Positions 16,606 to 26,689 of a stretch of 43,604 bases of DNA are shown here, in pieces; position 1 is the first letter of the stretch; every line of letters begins with the position of its first letter. Origin of the DNA: RGIG8306 sp964566025. Its GTDB lineage: Bacteria; Bacillota; Clostridia; Lachnospirales; Lachnospiraceae. The notes under the pieces were generated by a model, which had not been told where the DNA came from, ran no database searches, and worked only from the letters and a program-made list of their open reading frames with translations. Location of the stretch: positions 1-43,604 of the forward strand of contig CAZMHF010000014.1 of NCBI GenBank assembly GCA_964566025.1. The letters run 5' to 3'. The position numbers and the translations under genes were made by a program.

Positions 16606-18276
16606 ATGAAAACAGATATTCAAATTGCACAAGAAGTTTCAATGAATCCCATTGTTGATGTTGTTAAGGAGTATGGAATTACTCAAGATGATTTGGAGTT
16701 ATACGGAAAATACAAAGCTAAATTATCAGATGAATTATGGGAGCGTGCAAAAGACAAAAAAGACGGAAAGCTTGTTTTAGTAACGGCGATTAATCCAACA
16801 CCAGCAGGTGAAGGAAAAACAACAACAAGTGTTGGGCTTGGTCAAGCAATGGCGAAAATCGGACAAAAAGCGATGATTTGTTTGCGAGAACCATCATTAG
16901 GCCCTTGTTTTGGTGTGAAAGGTGGAGCTGCGGGCGGTGGTTATGCACAAGTCATTCCGATGGAAGATTTGAATTTGCATTTCACAGGTGATTTTCATGC
17001 AATTACATCAGCAAATAATTTATTAGCAGCTATGCTAGATAATCATATTCAACAAGGCAATTCCTTAGGAATTGATACAAGACAAGTTGTTTGGAAGAGA
17101 TGTGTCGATATGAATGACCGTGCACTACGAAATGTCGTAGTAGGACTTGGCGCAAAAATGGATGGCGTTGTAAGAGAAGATCATTTTGTTATTACCGTGG
17201 CATCAGAGATTATGGCAATTCTTTGCTTGGCAAATGATATGGCTGATTTAAAAGAGAAGCTAGGAAATATTATTGTGGCTTATACTTTCAAAAATGAACC
17301 AGTCTATGCAAGAGAATTAAATGCAGTTGGAGCGATGGCAGCCTTATTAAAGGACGCGATGAAACCAAATATTATTCAAACGCTTGAGCATACACCAGCT
17401 ATTATTCATGGTGGGCCATTTGCGAATATTGCGCATGGTTGTAATAGTGTAAAAGCTACAAAAATGGGACTGAAACTAGCGGATGTGGTGATTACAGAGG
17501 CGGGATTTGGTGCAGATTTAGGTGCAGAGAAGTTTTTGGATATTAAATGTCGAAAAGCAAACCTAAAGCCAGATGCCATTGTGATTGTTGCGACGGTTCG
17601 TGCCCTAAAATATAACGGCGGAATCGAAAAAACGGATTTAGCTAAACCAAATGTTGAGGCGTTAGAAAAGGGAATTGTTAATTTAGAAAAACATATTGAG
17701 AATATGCAAAAATTCGGTGTGCCGATTATTGTAACGTTAAATGCATTTGTCACAGATACGGAAGAAGAATACCAATTTATCAAGGCATTTTGTGAAGCGA
17801 GAAATTGTGAGTTTGCGTTATCAAATGTATGGGCAGATGGTGGCGATGGCGGCGTGGAACTTGCCAATAAAGTGATGGACACGTTGAACCATAAGGAAAG
17901 TCATTTTAAATTGCTTTATCCAGATGATATGCCAATCGCTGAGAAAATCAAAACGATTGCAAAAGAAATTTATGGTGCAAAGGATGTTGCGTTTTCGCCA
18001 GAAGCCACTAGAATGTTAGCTAAAATCGAAAAGATGGGAATGAGTCATTTCCCAGTTTGTATGGCAAAGAACCAATATTCTTTATCAGATGACGCTACAA
18101 AGCTTGGTAGACCAAGCGATTTCACAATTCAAGTAAGGGATATGTATGTGAGTGCAGGTGCTGGCTTTGTCGTTGCATTGACAGGTAGCATTATGACAAT
18201 GCCTGGATTACCAAAGGTTCCTGCGGCAGAAGGTATTGATGTAGACGAAAACGGCGTAATAAATGGTTTGTTCTAA
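16606..18276 (+). CDS. fhs: Formate-tetrahydrofolate ligase
   Basis: Joins formate to tetrahydrofolate using ATP to give 10-formyl-THF, feeding purine and formyl-Met-tRNA synthesis and, in acetogens, the methyl branch of the Wood-Ljungdahl pathway. The 556 residues match the usual length. The P-loop TPAGEGKTTT sits near residue 65, and the segment LREPSLGPCFGVKGGAAGGG near 95-115 is the family signature. CGGAGG precedes the ATG. It is probably co-transcribed with ftsK. No other Wood-Ljungdahl genes are in the window, so acetogenesis cannot be inferred. Confidence 0.97.
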   Translation: MKTDIQIAQEVSMNPIVDVVKEYGITQDDLELYGKYKAKLSDELWERAKDKKDGKLVLVTAINPTPAGEGKTTTSVGLGQAMAKIGQKAMICLREPSLGPCFGVKGGAAGGGYAQVIPMEDLNLHFTGDFHAITSANNLLAAMLDNHIQQGNSLGIDTRQVVWKRCVDMNDRALRNVVVGLGAKMDGVVREDHFVITVASEIMAILCLANDMADLKEKLGNIIVAYTFKNEPVYARELNAVGAMAALLKDAMKPNIIQTLEHTPAIIHGGPFANIAHGCNSVKATKMGLKLADVVITEAGFGADLGAEKFLDIKCRKANLKPDAIVIVATVRALKYNGGIEKTDLAKPNVEALEKGIVNLEKHIENMQKFGVPIIVTLNAFVTDTEEEYQFIKAFCEARNCEFALSNVWADGGDGGVELANKVMDTLNHKESHFKLLYPDDMPIAEKIKTIAKEIYGAKDVAFSPEATRMLAKIEKMGMSHFPVCMAKNQYSLSDDATKLGRPSDFTIQVRDMYVSAGAGFVVALTGSIMTMPGLPKVPAAEGIDVDENGVINGLF

Positions 18277-18290
18277 TTAACCGTAAGACT

Positions 18291-18327
18291 TATGCACAAG
18301 TAATCATTTTTATGGTGCTTGTGCATA
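18291..18327 (+). other. Hairpin between fhs and murF
   Basis: TATGCACAAG (18291-18300) pairs perfectly with CTTGTGCATA (18318-18327) around a 17-base loop. No T-run follows, so it is at best a weak terminator; it may stabilise the fhs transcript end or separate the two transcripts. Confidence 0.5.
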
Positions 18328-18355
18328 TATCATATATACAAAATGAGGCAGTGGT

Positions 18356-19762
18356 ATGATTCATATTTTTTTAGAAGATATTATAGAAGCGACAAACGGT
18401 CAGTTGCTTGTTGGAAATACGACAGAGGAAATTCGCACATTGTGTATTGATTCAAGAGAAATCAAACAAGGTGATCTTTTTGTGCCACTTATTGGTGAGC
18501 AAGCAGATGGACATCGCTTTATTGAAAAAGCATTTGAATTAGGAGCGATTGCCACATTAACCATGCATAAAGAAACAAAAAAACTTGGTGGTGTACAAAT
18601 TCTTGTAGAAGATTCTCAAGATGCTATGGGGAAAATCGCAACATATATTCGAAATAAAATGACGATACCGACCATTGGAATTACAGGAAGTGTGGGTAAA
18701 ACCACAACGAGAGAGCTTTGTGCATTAGCACTTCGTGCAAAAAAAAATGTGTACTGTACGGAAAAAAACTATAATAATTTATTGGGATTGCCGATTACGC
18801 TTTCACGTATCCAAAAAGAACACGAGATGGCTGTAGTGGAAATAGGCATGGGAGTGCCAGACGAAGTGGAAGTATTAGCAAAAATGGCACAACTAGATGT
18901 AGGAGTGATTACCAATATCAAAGACTCGCACATTGAACATTTTCATTCGCGCGAAAATATATGTGCAGAAAAATATAAAATAACAAAAGGTTTTCGAGAG
19001 AATGCCATATTGTTTATTAATGCGGATGACGAGCTGCTAATGAATTATCGAAAACATATTGATTACAAGATCATTACGTATGGATGTGATGATAAAGCAG
19101 ATATTGTATGCAAAAACTATCATATTCAAAATGGGAAGGTGAATTTCTCTTATGTTAGCAAGGGCGTATCGTATCCCGTTTCGTTACAAGTATTAGGTGT
19201 TCACAATATGCTAAATGCAACGGTTGCTATTGCTGTGGCAGAATATTTTGGAATTTCACCAGATGAGGCTATTAAAAAAGTCGAAACATATACGGGATAT
19301 AAGGGCAGACTTCAAGTGCATAAAATAAAACAGGGAATGCTAATTGATGACTCCTATAATGCAAATCCTGATTCAATGATTGCGGGCGCAAAAATTGCCT
19401 CTTCCATCGATGTAGAAGGGGAGAAAATCGTTGTTTTGGGTGATATTCTTGAGCTTGGAGAATTTAGCGAAAATCGCCATTGTGAAGTAGGATATGAAAT
19501 TGCCAATTTGCCAATCGATAAGATTTTTTTGGTGGGCGAACAAAGCCAATTTATATTAAAAGGAATTGCCCAAAAACGAGGAGATAAAGCGTTGGAAAAG
19601 GTTAGACATTTTTGTTGCCTAGAAGATGCGATTGAAGAAATTAGACAGACGAAAGGTGACGACAATGTCATTTACATAAAAGCATCTCATGGAATGAATT
19701 TTGCAAAAATTGTTACACAATTAATTAGCCAACATGTCACAAAGAAAAATGAGGAGTCGTAA
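18356..19762 (+). CDS. murF: UDP-N-acetylmuramoyl-tripeptide--D-alanyl-D-alanine ligase
   Basis: Adds D-Ala-D-Ala to the UDP-MurNAc-tripeptide, the last cytoplasmic step in building the peptidoglycan pentapeptide. The 468 residues follow the Mur ligase order: N-terminal substrate domain with CIDSREIKQGDLFVPL, central ATPase domain with GITGSVGKTTT near residue 107 and NNLLGLP shortly after, and a C-terminal domain with DDSYNANPDSM. GAGG precedes the ATG. The stop codon shares one base with the priA start (TAATG), so the two are translationally coupled. Confidence 0.95.
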   Translation: MIHIFLEDIIEATNGQLLVGNTTEEIRTLCIDSREIKQGDLFVPLIGEQADGHRFIEKAFELGAIATLTMHKETKKLGGVQILVEDSQDAMGKIATYIRNKMTIPTIGITGSVGKTTTRELCALALRAKKNVYCTEKNYNNLLGLPITLSRIQKEHEMAVVEIGMGVPDEVEVLAKMAQLDVGVITNIKDSHIEHFHSRENICAEKYKITKGFRENAILFINADDELLMNYRKHIDYKIITYGCDDKADIVCKNYHIQNGKVNFSYVSKGVSYPVSLQVLGVHNMLNATVAIAVAEYFGISPDEAIKKVETYTGYKGRLQVHKIKQGMLIDDSYNANPDSMIAGAKIASSIDVEGEKIVVLGDILELGEFSENRHCEVGYEIANLPIDKIFLVGEQSQFILKGIAQKRGDKALEKVRHFCCLEDAIEEIRQTKGDDNVIYIKASHGMNFAKIVTQLISQHVTKKNEES

Positions 19763-21972
19763 TGGTTGCTTCAGTCATTATTGATATTTCGGTTGAACAA
19801 CTTGACCGTATTTTTGAATATCTTGTGCCAAAGCACTTAGAGGAAACAATCAAAATTGGTTCTTCTATTAAGATACCCTTTGGAAGAGGGAATCGATTGA
19901 TTAATGGTTATGTGATTGATTTAGGAAAGTATTCAAAATATGATCGTAATAAATTAAAAGAAGTCAGCGAAGTGTTAACACAACGTGTGACGATGGACTC
20001 GTTTTTTATAGAGATGGCTGCGTTTATACGTAACCGTTATGGTTCGACGATGAATCAAGCCTTAAAAACAGTATTGCCCGTAAAAAAACAAGTGAGAGCG
20101 ATTGAGAAAAAGTATTATCGACTTGCCATTTCAAAAGAAGAAAAAGACTCATTATTAGAAATAGAAAGAAAAAATAAGCGAACACAAGCGCGGGTAAGAC
20201 TTCTAGAAGCATTTGAGCAAACAGATATGATTGCTGATGAATTATTAAAATCGAAACTAAATATATCGCAAGCTATTTTAAATGGTTGTTTAAAAAATGG
20301 CATCATTGTTGCAGAACATGAAAAGCATTATCGAACCCCTATAAAGAATACGTATGCGATTCAAGAGCCAGTTATATTGAACCAACAGCAAGCATCTTGT
20401 GTCGAGAAAATATTTGAAAATCATGCAAGTAAGGCAAAACCACATTTAATTCATGGCATTACTGGAAGTGGAAAAACAGAAGTGTATATGGAAGTTATTA
20501 CGAAGTGCTTATCAAAAGGACAACAAGCCATTGTATTAATTCCTGAAATTGCTCTCACATACCAAACGGTTATGCGTTTTTATAAGCGGTTCGGAAATAG
20601 AATTGCGATTATGAATTCAAAATTATCACAGGGAGAACGATTTGATCAAATTGAAATGGCTAGAAAAGGCGAAATCGACATTATGATTGGGCCACGTTCT
20701 GCCTTGTTTACGCCATTTCAACGATTAGGTGTTGTTATTATTGATGAGGAACACGAATCAAGCTACAAAAGCGATTCTGCTCCTAAATATCATGCGAGAG
20801 ACATTGCAATATGGCGAGGACAAAAAGAACACGCACTAGTTGTTTTAGGTTCTGCAACGCCGTCAATTGAATCGTATTACGAATGTAAAAAAGGAAATTA
20901 TTATTTATATGAGTTAACGAATCGCGCTTCCGAAAATAGTCAGTTGGCTAAAGTGGAAATCGTTGATTTGAAAAATGAACTAAAGCTTGGAAATCGAACG
21001 ATTCTTAGTAAAGCATTGAAAGAAAGCATGGAAAATAGATTAGCGAACAATGAACAGATGATGCTTTTTTTGAATCGACGTGGATTTGTTAATTTTGTTT
21101 CATGTCGTTCGTGCGGTGAGCCAATTAAATGTGTGCATTGTGATGTATCCTTAAAGGCGCACAATGATGGAATGTTGCATTGTCATTATTGCGATTATAA
21201 AGTTGCGTTGCCTTCAAATTGTCCAAAATGCACCTCGCCGTATATTGGTGGATTTGGACTAGGAACACAAAAAGTAGAAGCTTTTGTGCAAAAAACATTT
21301 CCGAATGCTAGAATTCTTCGCATGGATTATGACACAACACGTAGCAAGGATAGTTATGAAAAAATATTATCTGCCTTTGCAAATCATGAGGCGGATATCT
21401 TAATTGGAACGCAGATGATTGTTAAAGGACATGACTTCCCCAATGTTACTTTAGTAGGAATACTGGCTGCGGATTTATCATTAAATTCTGATAATTATAC
21501 AGGTGCCGAAAAAACATTTCAATTATTAACGCAAGCAGCAGGTCGAGCTGGACGAGCGCAAAAAAAAGGTGAAGTCATTATTCAAACCTATCAACCTGAG
21601 CATTATGCTGTAATCGCCTCAAAGGAGCAAAATTATATTCGGTTTTATGAAAATGAAATCGAATATCGAAAGGTGCTTGTATATCCGCCGATTGGTCATT
21701 TGTTAACGATACAAGTGATTGGAGAGGATGATGATTTGGCACAAATGCTAATTGAGTCTTATGCAGGATTTATAAATACACAATTTTGTGGTAAAATGAT
21801 TACGATCGTTGGTCCTAGCGATGAAAAAGTTGCTAAAATCAAGGATTTATATCGAAAAAATGTGTTTGTTAAGTGTCTAGACGAAGATGTATTGTTGGAA
21901 ATTAAAAATGCAATCGAAGAAAAATTTACGATTGGTCAATCGAAAATGATAACGCAATTTGATATACAATAG
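19762..21972 (+). CDS. priA: Primosomal replication restart helicase
   Basis: 3'-5' DNA helicase that recognises abandoned forks and starts primosome loading. The 736 residues have an N-terminal fork-binding domain, Walker A HGITGSGKTE near residue 230, Walker B IDEEH near 330, and a zinc region with paired cysteines (CRSCGEPIKCVHC and CHYCDYKVALPSNCPKC) between about 448 and 490. The C-terminal helicase lobe has QAAGRAGRA. The start overlaps the murF stop. It leads the conserved def-fmt-rsmB-rlmN run. Confidence 0.96.
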   Translation: MVASVIIDISVEQLDRIFEYLVPKHLEETIKIGSSIKIPFGRGNRLINGYVIDLGKYSKYDRNKLKEVSEVLTQRVTMDSFFIEMAAFIRNRYGSTMNQALKTVLPVKKQVRAIEKKYYRLAISKEEKDSLLEIERKNKRTQARVRLLEAFEQTDMIADELLKSKLNISQAILNGCLKNGIIVAEHEKHYRTPIKNTYAIQEPVILNQQQASCVEKIFENHASKAKPHLIHGITGSGKTEVYMEVITKCLSKGQQAIVLIPEIALTYQTVMRFYKRFGNRIAIMNSKLSQGERFDQIEMARKGEIDIMIGPRSALFTPFQRLGVVIIDEEHESSYKSDSAPKYHARDIAIWRGQKEHALVVLGSATPSIESYYECKKGNYYLYELTNRASENSQLAKVEIVDLKNELKLGNRTILSKALKESMENRLANNEQMMLFLNRRGFVNFVSCRSCGEPIKCVHCDVSLKAHNDGMLHCHYCDYKVALPSNCPKCTSPYIGGFGLGTQKVEAFVQKTFPNARILRMDYDTTRSKDSYEKILSAFANHEADILIGTQMIVKGHDFPNVTLVGILAADLSLNSDNYTGAEKTFQLLTQAAGRAGRAQKKGEVIIQTYQPEHYAVIASKEQNYIRFYENEIEYRKVLVYPPIGHLLTIQVIGEDDDLAQMLIESYAGFINTQFCGKMITIVGPSDEKVAKIKDLYRKNVFVKCLDEDVLLEIKNAIEEKFTIGQSKMITQFDIQ

Positions 21973-21997
21973 AATTGTATTGTGAGGAGAAAGTAAA

Positions 21998-22492
21998 ATG
22001 GCAATTAGAAAAATTAGAGCAATGGATGATCCGATTTTGCGCAAGCAATCAAAAGAGGTTAAAGATGTAACGCTACGTAACCGTATATTGATTAATGATA
22101 TGTTAGATACGATGTACGACGCACAAGGGGTTGGACTTGCAGCCGTTCAAGTTGGTGTCTTAAAAAGAATCGTAGTAATTGATGTCGGAGAAGGACCAAT
22201 TATTATGATTAATCCTGTGATTATTGAGACTAGTGGCGAACAAACAGGGCTAGAAGGATGCTTGAGCTTGTCGGGAAAATTTGCGCAAGTAACTCGTCCT
22301 AATTGGGTTAAGGCAAGAGCGTTCGACGAAAAGATGGAAGAGTTTGAAATTGAAGGTGAAGATTTTTTGGCGCGTGCAATCTGTCATGAATGCGACCATT
22401 TAGATGGAAAAGTATATATTGATATTGCCGAGAGTAAGATCTATGATTCCGAAGAGCTTGAGCAATTAGAAAACGAAGAAAACGAAGAGTAA
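21998..22492 (+). CDS. def: Peptide deformylase
   Basis: Removes the formyl group from the N-terminal Met of new proteins. The 164 residues carry all three deformylase motifs: GVGLAAVQ (residues 45-51), EGCLS with metal ligand C88, and HECDH with H130, catalytic E131 and H134. The metal is usually Fe2+ or Zn2+. GAGGAG precedes the ATG. A Glu-rich tail ends the protein. fmt follows, so the enzyme pair that adds and removes formyl groups is encoded together. Confidence 0.97.
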   Translation: MAIRKIRAMDDPILRKQSKEVKDVTLRNRILINDMLDTMYDAQGVGLAAVQVGVLKRIVVIDVGEGPIIMINPVIIETSGEQTGLEGCLSLSGKFAQVTRPNWVKARAFDEKMEEFEIEGEDFLARAICHECDHLDGKVYIDIAESKIYDSEELEQLENEENEE

Positions 22493-22520
22493 TCAATAAA
22501 TGTGAGAGGGGGATGTAACT

Positions 22521-23489
22521 ATGCGAATTGTATTTATGGGAACACCAGATTTTGCGGTGCCTACACTAATTGATTTGATAGAAAGCAAGCATGAAGTGAT
22601 TGGTGTATTTACGCAACCCGATCGAGCGAAAGGGCGTGGAGGAAAACTTTCATTTCCACCAGTCAAGGAAGAGGCTATAAAGCATCAAATTCCAGTATTT
22701 CAGCCAATAAAGATCCGAACCGATGAAAATATTGCCATCTTAAAAGAACTAAGGCCAGATGTGATTATTGTTGTAGCATTTGGGCAAATACTATCACCTG
22801 CTATTTTAGAGTTACCACGTTTTGGTTGTATCAATGTTCACGCATCGTTGCTTCCCAAATATCGTGGAGCAGCACCTATCCAATGGAGTATTATCAATGG
22901 TGACAACAAAACGGGAATTACTATTATGCAAATGGATAAAGGGCTTGATACGGGCGACATTTTAGATGTGATTGAGGTTCCGATTGAAGAAAGAGAAACG
23001 GGTGCATCATTATTCGATAAATTATCAAAAATGGGTGGAGTAGCTGTTTTAAAAGTGCTTGATGAATTAGCCGAAAATAAGATTGTTCCACAAAAGCAAG
23101 ACGACCTTACGGCAACACATGTTAAAATGCTTACAAAAGAAATGGGACATATTTCATTTGACGCGAGTGCAAGGGACATAGATTGTTATATTCGAGGTTT
23201 GTTAACATGGCCGGGTGCCTATATGTACTATCAAGATAAACAAATTAAAATTTGGGATGCCTATCCAATTGATGAAGCGGTATTTTTTGAACTATCTCAT
23301 ATGAATACCGAACAGCTGAATGCTTTTCCAATAGGAAGCGTTTGTTTCATCGATAAAGAAGGCATTTATGTTAAAGCAAAAAAAGATCTAATGAAAATTA
23401 CGAGATTACAATTGCAAGGAAAAAAACAATTGGAGACAGACGCATTTTTAAGGGGATTTTCATTGGAAGTTGGAGATGTGTTTTTGTAA
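22521..23489 (+). CDS. fmt: Methionyl-tRNA formyltransferase
   Basis: Transfers a formyl group from 10-formyl-THF to Met-tRNA(fMet) for translation initiation. The 322 residues start with RIVFMGTPDFAVPTL and contain the catalytic core INVHASLLPKYRGAAPIQW around residues 106-124 (Asn, His and the substrate loop), then TGITIMQMDKGLDTGDIL with the catalytic Asp. The C-terminal tRNA-binding barrel is present. GAGGGGG precedes the ATG. Its formyl donor is the product of fhs, encoded about 4 kb upstream. Confidence 0.97.
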   Translation: MRIVFMGTPDFAVPTLIDLIESKHEVIGVFTQPDRAKGRGGKLSFPPVKEEAIKHQIPVFQPIKIRTDENIAILKELRPDVIIVVAFGQILSPAILELPRFGCINVHASLLPKYRGAAPIQWSIINGDNKTGITIMQMDKGLDTGDILDVIEVPIEERETGASLFDKLSKMGGVAVLKVLDELAENKIVPQKQDDLTATHVKMLTKEMGHISFDASARDIDCYIRGLLTWPGAYMYYQDKQIKIWDAYPIDEAVFFELSHMNTEQLNAFPIGSVCFIDKEGIYVKAKKDLMKITRLQLQGKKQLETDAFLRGFSLEVGDVFL

Positions 23490-23508
23490 GTAATTGAGAG
23501 GAATAAGG

Positions 23509-24891
23509 ATGAATATTAATTCACGACAAGTTGCACTAGATATTATTATAGAGGTTATGGAAAATGAGGGATTTGTTCATGTCTTATTAAATCAAGCATT
23601 ATCGAAATATGCTTTTATCGACAAGAGAGAACGCTCGTTTATTACGCGACTTACAAAAGGAACGATTGAGCAAGTGATTTTGCTTGATTATATCATTGAT
23701 CAATATTCCAAAATGCCTGTTCATAAAATGAAGCCATTTATACGCAATGTACTTCGAATGACGGTATATCAATTAAAAGATATGAAAAGTGTGCCAGATA
23801 TGGCAGCTTGCAATGAAAGTGTTAAGCTCGTTAAACAACGTGGTTTGCATATGCTTTCTGGCTTTGTCAATGGCGTGTCTAGAAATATCGCTCGTGGTTT
23901 GCCACAGCTAAACATACCAAAGGATTTATCCCTTCAATATTCCATGCCAAAATGGATTTTGGATGAATGGGGAAAACGCTATACAGAAGAAGAAATCACA
24001 GCTATATTAGAGAGTTTTCAAGACGAAGGAGCAAATGGTACGTGCGTTAGAATTTTAGGGAACGTTGTCTCCAGAAACATAGTTCCCGAAAACAAAGTTT
24101 CCAAAGAGGAATTGCTAACAATTTTACAAAGTGAAGGAATTTCTTATCGAGAGCATGAGTTTTTAAATCATTGCATATATATATCTAATTTTGATTCATT
24201 AGAAAAAACAAAAAGCTTTCAAAATGGATATTATCAAGTTCAAGATAGTGCGAGCATACTATTAGGGGAGCTTCTTCCGCTAAAAAAAGGTAATAAATGC
24301 TTGGATATGTGTGCTGCACCAGGTGGAAAAACGATTATGATGGCGGATATAATCGGAGAGACAGGGCAAGTCATTAGCCGTGATGTTTCTTATGAAAAAT
24401 GTGCATTAATTGAAGAGAATCGTATGCGATGTCATTTCGATACTATACAAATTGAAGAATTTGATGCCTTAGTATATGATAGCTATTCAAAAAATCAATA
24501 TGACCTTGTGCTAGTAGATGCACCATGTTCGGGGCTTGGAATTATCGGAAGTAAGCCAGATATCAAATACAAAATGACAAAAGAAAAACAAGTGCAATTA
24601 CAGCAATTACAGCGAACAATATTAAAAAATGCCATGCAATATGTAAAAGACGATGGCTACTTAGTGTATAGTACGTGTACCATATCACCATATGAAAACG
24701 AAGATAATGTAGATTTTATTTTAGAACAAAAAGAATTTGTTCAACACAGATTAAAAGCCTATTTACCAGAAAAACTAGCAGAGAAAATCGATGATACAAA
24801 GGGGATACAACTATTGCCTGGAATCCATAAATCTGAAGGGTTTTTTATTTCGATTTTTCATAAAGAAGGTGGGGAAAATGAATCTAGATAA
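23509..24891 (+). CDS. rsmB: 16S rRNA (cytosine-967-C5)-methyltransferase
   Basis: Methylates C967 of 16S rRNA with SAM. The 460 residues begin with a NusB-like helical RNA-binding domain (about 1-140), followed by the methyltransferase: SAM motif CAAPGGKT near 267, DAPCSGLG near 336 and the catalytic cysteine in STCTISPYEN near 389. ATG 23509 is chosen because GAGAGG lies 7 bases upstream; an in-frame TTG at 23494 lacks such a site. The last 14 bases overlap rlmN. Confidence 0.93.
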   Translation: MNINSRQVALDIIIEVMENEGFVHVLLNQALSKYAFIDKRERSFITRLTKGTIEQVILLDYIIDQYSKMPVHKMKPFIRNVLRMTVYQLKDMKSVPDMAACNESVKLVKQRGLHMLSGFVNGVSRNIARGLPQLNIPKDLSLQYSMPKWILDEWGKRYTEEEITAILESFQDEGANGTCVRILGNVVSRNIVPENKVSKEELLTILQSEGISYREHEFLNHCIYISNFDSLEKTKSFQNGYYQVQDSASILLGELLPLKKGNKCLDMCAAPGGKTIMMADIIGETGQVISRDVSYEKCALIEENRMRCHFDTIQIEEFDALVYDSYSKNQYDLVLVDAPCSGLGIIGSKPDIKYKMTKEKQVQLQQLQRTILKNAMQYVKDDGYLVYSTCTISPYENEDNVDFILEQKEFVQHRLKAYLPEKLAEKIDDTKGIQLLPGIHKSEGFFISIFHKEGGENESR

Positions 24892-25921
24892 AATTGATAT
24901 TAAGTCACTTTCCTACACAATGCTTGAGGAAGCATTTAAAAAACAAGGATATCCGACCTATCGAGTGAAGCAAGTTTATGATTGGCTTCATAAGAAATTT
25001 GTAAAGAGTTTTGACGAAATGTCAAATTTACCGAAAGAAATGATTGAATTTCTGAAAAAAAACTATTATATCCTTGTTTTATCGGTAGTAGATATGTTAA
25101 AATCTAAAGTTGATGGAACTAATAAAGTTCTGTTCGCATTAGAGGATCAAAATGTGATTGAAACTGTTTGGATGGAGTACCAGCATGGCAATAGTGTTTG
25201 TATTTCTACGCAAGCTGGATGTCGGATGGGATGCGCCTTTTGTGCATCAACAATTGACGGATTAGAACGCAATCTAAAAGCATCTGAAATGCTAGAACAA
25301 ATTTATCAATTACAGGCGCTAAAAGAAAAAAGAGTTTCACACATTGTCATCATGGGTTCTGGAGAACCATTTGATAATTATGAAGAAATCATAAGCTTCT
25401 TGCATATAATTACAGATGAAAAGGGCTTAAATATTAGTCCAAGAAACATTACGATTTCAACGTGTGGTTTAGTGCCAGAAATTCTTCGTTTTGCAAGTGA
25501 AAAAATTCCTGTCACATTGGCGATTTCGCTACATGCACCTAATGATGTATTGAGACAAACCATTATGCCGATTGCCAAAAAGTACCCGATTTTGGCAGTG
25601 CTTGATGCATGTCAAGTGTATTTCAACGAAACGGGAAGACGCTTAACTTTTGAATATATCATGTTGAAGGACATTAACGATTCAATAGAAAGTGCAGATG
25701 AATTGGCTAGATTACTACGAGGGTACAACTGTCATGTGAATTTAATTCCAGGGAATCCAGTTGAAGAAAGACCGTTTCAAAATTCTAGCGCCAAGACTGT
25801 TGAGAATTTCAGACGACGCTTGGAGCGATCAAACATTCAAGTGACGATTCGACGTGAAATGGGACGTGATATTAATGGCGCTTGCGGACAACTTCGAAAA
25901 ACCCATTTAGACAAAAATTAA
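24878..25921 (+). CDS. rlmN: Dual-specificity RNA methyltransferase RlmN
   Basis: Radical-SAM enzyme that makes 2-methyladenosine at position 2503 of 23S rRNA and, in many bacteria, A37 of some tRNAs. The 347 residues show the CxxxCxxC cluster motif (CRMGCAFC, cysteines at about 115, 119 and 122), GSGEPFDNY, and near the C terminus the methyl-carrying cysteine in NGACGQLR. The start is ATG 24878, inside the end of rsmB, preceded by AAGGTGGGG. Cfr resistance enzymes are close relatives, but the housekeeping context argues for RlmN. Confidence 0.95.
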   Translation: MNLDKIDIKSLSYTMLEEAFKKQGYPTYRVKQVYDWLHKKFVKSFDEMSNLPKEMIEFLKKNYYILVLSVVDMLKSKVDGTNKVLFALEDQNVIETVWMEYQHGNSVCISTQAGCRMGCAFCASTIDGLERNLKASEMLEQIYQLQALKEKRVSHIVIMGSGEPFDNYEEIISFLHIITDEKGLNISPRNITISTCGLVPEILRFASEKIPVTLAISLHAPNDVLRQTIMPIAKKYPILAVLDACQVYFNETGRRLTFEYIMLKDINDSIESADELARLLRGYNCHVNLIPGNPVEERPFQNSSAKTVENFRRRLERSNIQVTIRREMGRDINGACGQLRKTHLDKN

Positions 25922-25950
25922 GTTAACTAATGATTAAGAGAGGAGAAAGT

Positions 25951-26676
25951 ATGATAGATGCATATGGAGCAAAAGATACAGGATTTACAAGAACAATCAA
26001 TCAAGATTATATTTACTATTCTGTGACACCTATTGGCTCTCTTCCGAATTTATTAATTATCGCAGATGGTATGGGTGGTCATAAAGCGGGCGATTATGCT
26101 TCGCGCCTTACCGTTGAAAAATTAATTGAGTTTTTCACAGAGCATCGATTTGATTCGATAGTTACGGCTTTTAATGAAGGTGTAAAATTAGTCAATCACG
26201 TGGTGGTAAAAAAAGCAGAAATGAATCCCGATTATTATGGTATGGGAACAACATTAGTGCTTGCTACCGTTTTGAATAATATATTATATGTTGCCAATGT
26301 TGGTGATAGTCGATTATATATTATTGATGAAGATATTATTCAAGTGACTAGAGATCACTCCTATGTTGAAGAATTAGTCGCTTTAGGAAAAATCGAAAGA
26401 AACTCACAAGAATATAACAATAGAAAAAACATTATTACAAAAGCTATTGGTAATGCAGACGGCGTGATTCCAGATTTCTTTGAAGTGGATATTAAAAACG
26501 AATGCAAATTATTATTATGTTCAGATGGACTTACTAATATGTTAACAAACGAAATGATTTTTAAAATTGTAAATGAGCATAGCAATATCAAAGAATCAGT
26601 TACAAGATTAATAGATGAAGCAAATAAAAATGGCGGGCGAGATAATATTTCAGTTATTCTTGCTAAAGTACATTGA
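25951..26676 (+). CDS. prpC: PP2C-type Ser/Thr protein phosphatase
   Basis: Dephosphorylates proteins phosphorylated by the neighbouring kinase PrkC, and the kinase itself. The 241 residues carry the metal-binding PP2C motifs: DTGFTRTINQD at the N terminus, ADGMGGH, NVGDSRLY, LCSDGLTN and GGRDNISVIL. AGGAGA lies just before ATG 25951; an in-frame ATG at 25930 has no site. It sits 13 bases before prkC, the standard Firmicute phosphatase-kinase order. Confidence 0.95.
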   Translation: MIDAYGAKDTGFTRTINQDYIYYSVTPIGSLPNLLIIADGMGGHKAGDYASRLTVEKLIEFFTEHRFDSIVTAFNEGVKLVNHVVVKKAEMNPDYYGMGTTLVLATVLNNILYVANVGDSRLYIIDEDIIQVTRDHSYVEELVALGKIERNSQEYNNRKNIITKAIGNADGVIPDFFEVDIKNECKLLLCSDGLTNMLTNEMIFKIVNEHSNIKESVTRLIDEANKNGGRDNISVILAKVH

Positions 26677-26689
26677 TGGAGGCTAATTT

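Noticed and set aside
17406..17882. 158-codon open frame on the minus strand inside fhs
   Set aside because: It is antisense to a fully conserved enzyme, its composition mirrors the fhs codon pattern, and no ribosome binding site or promoter was seen.
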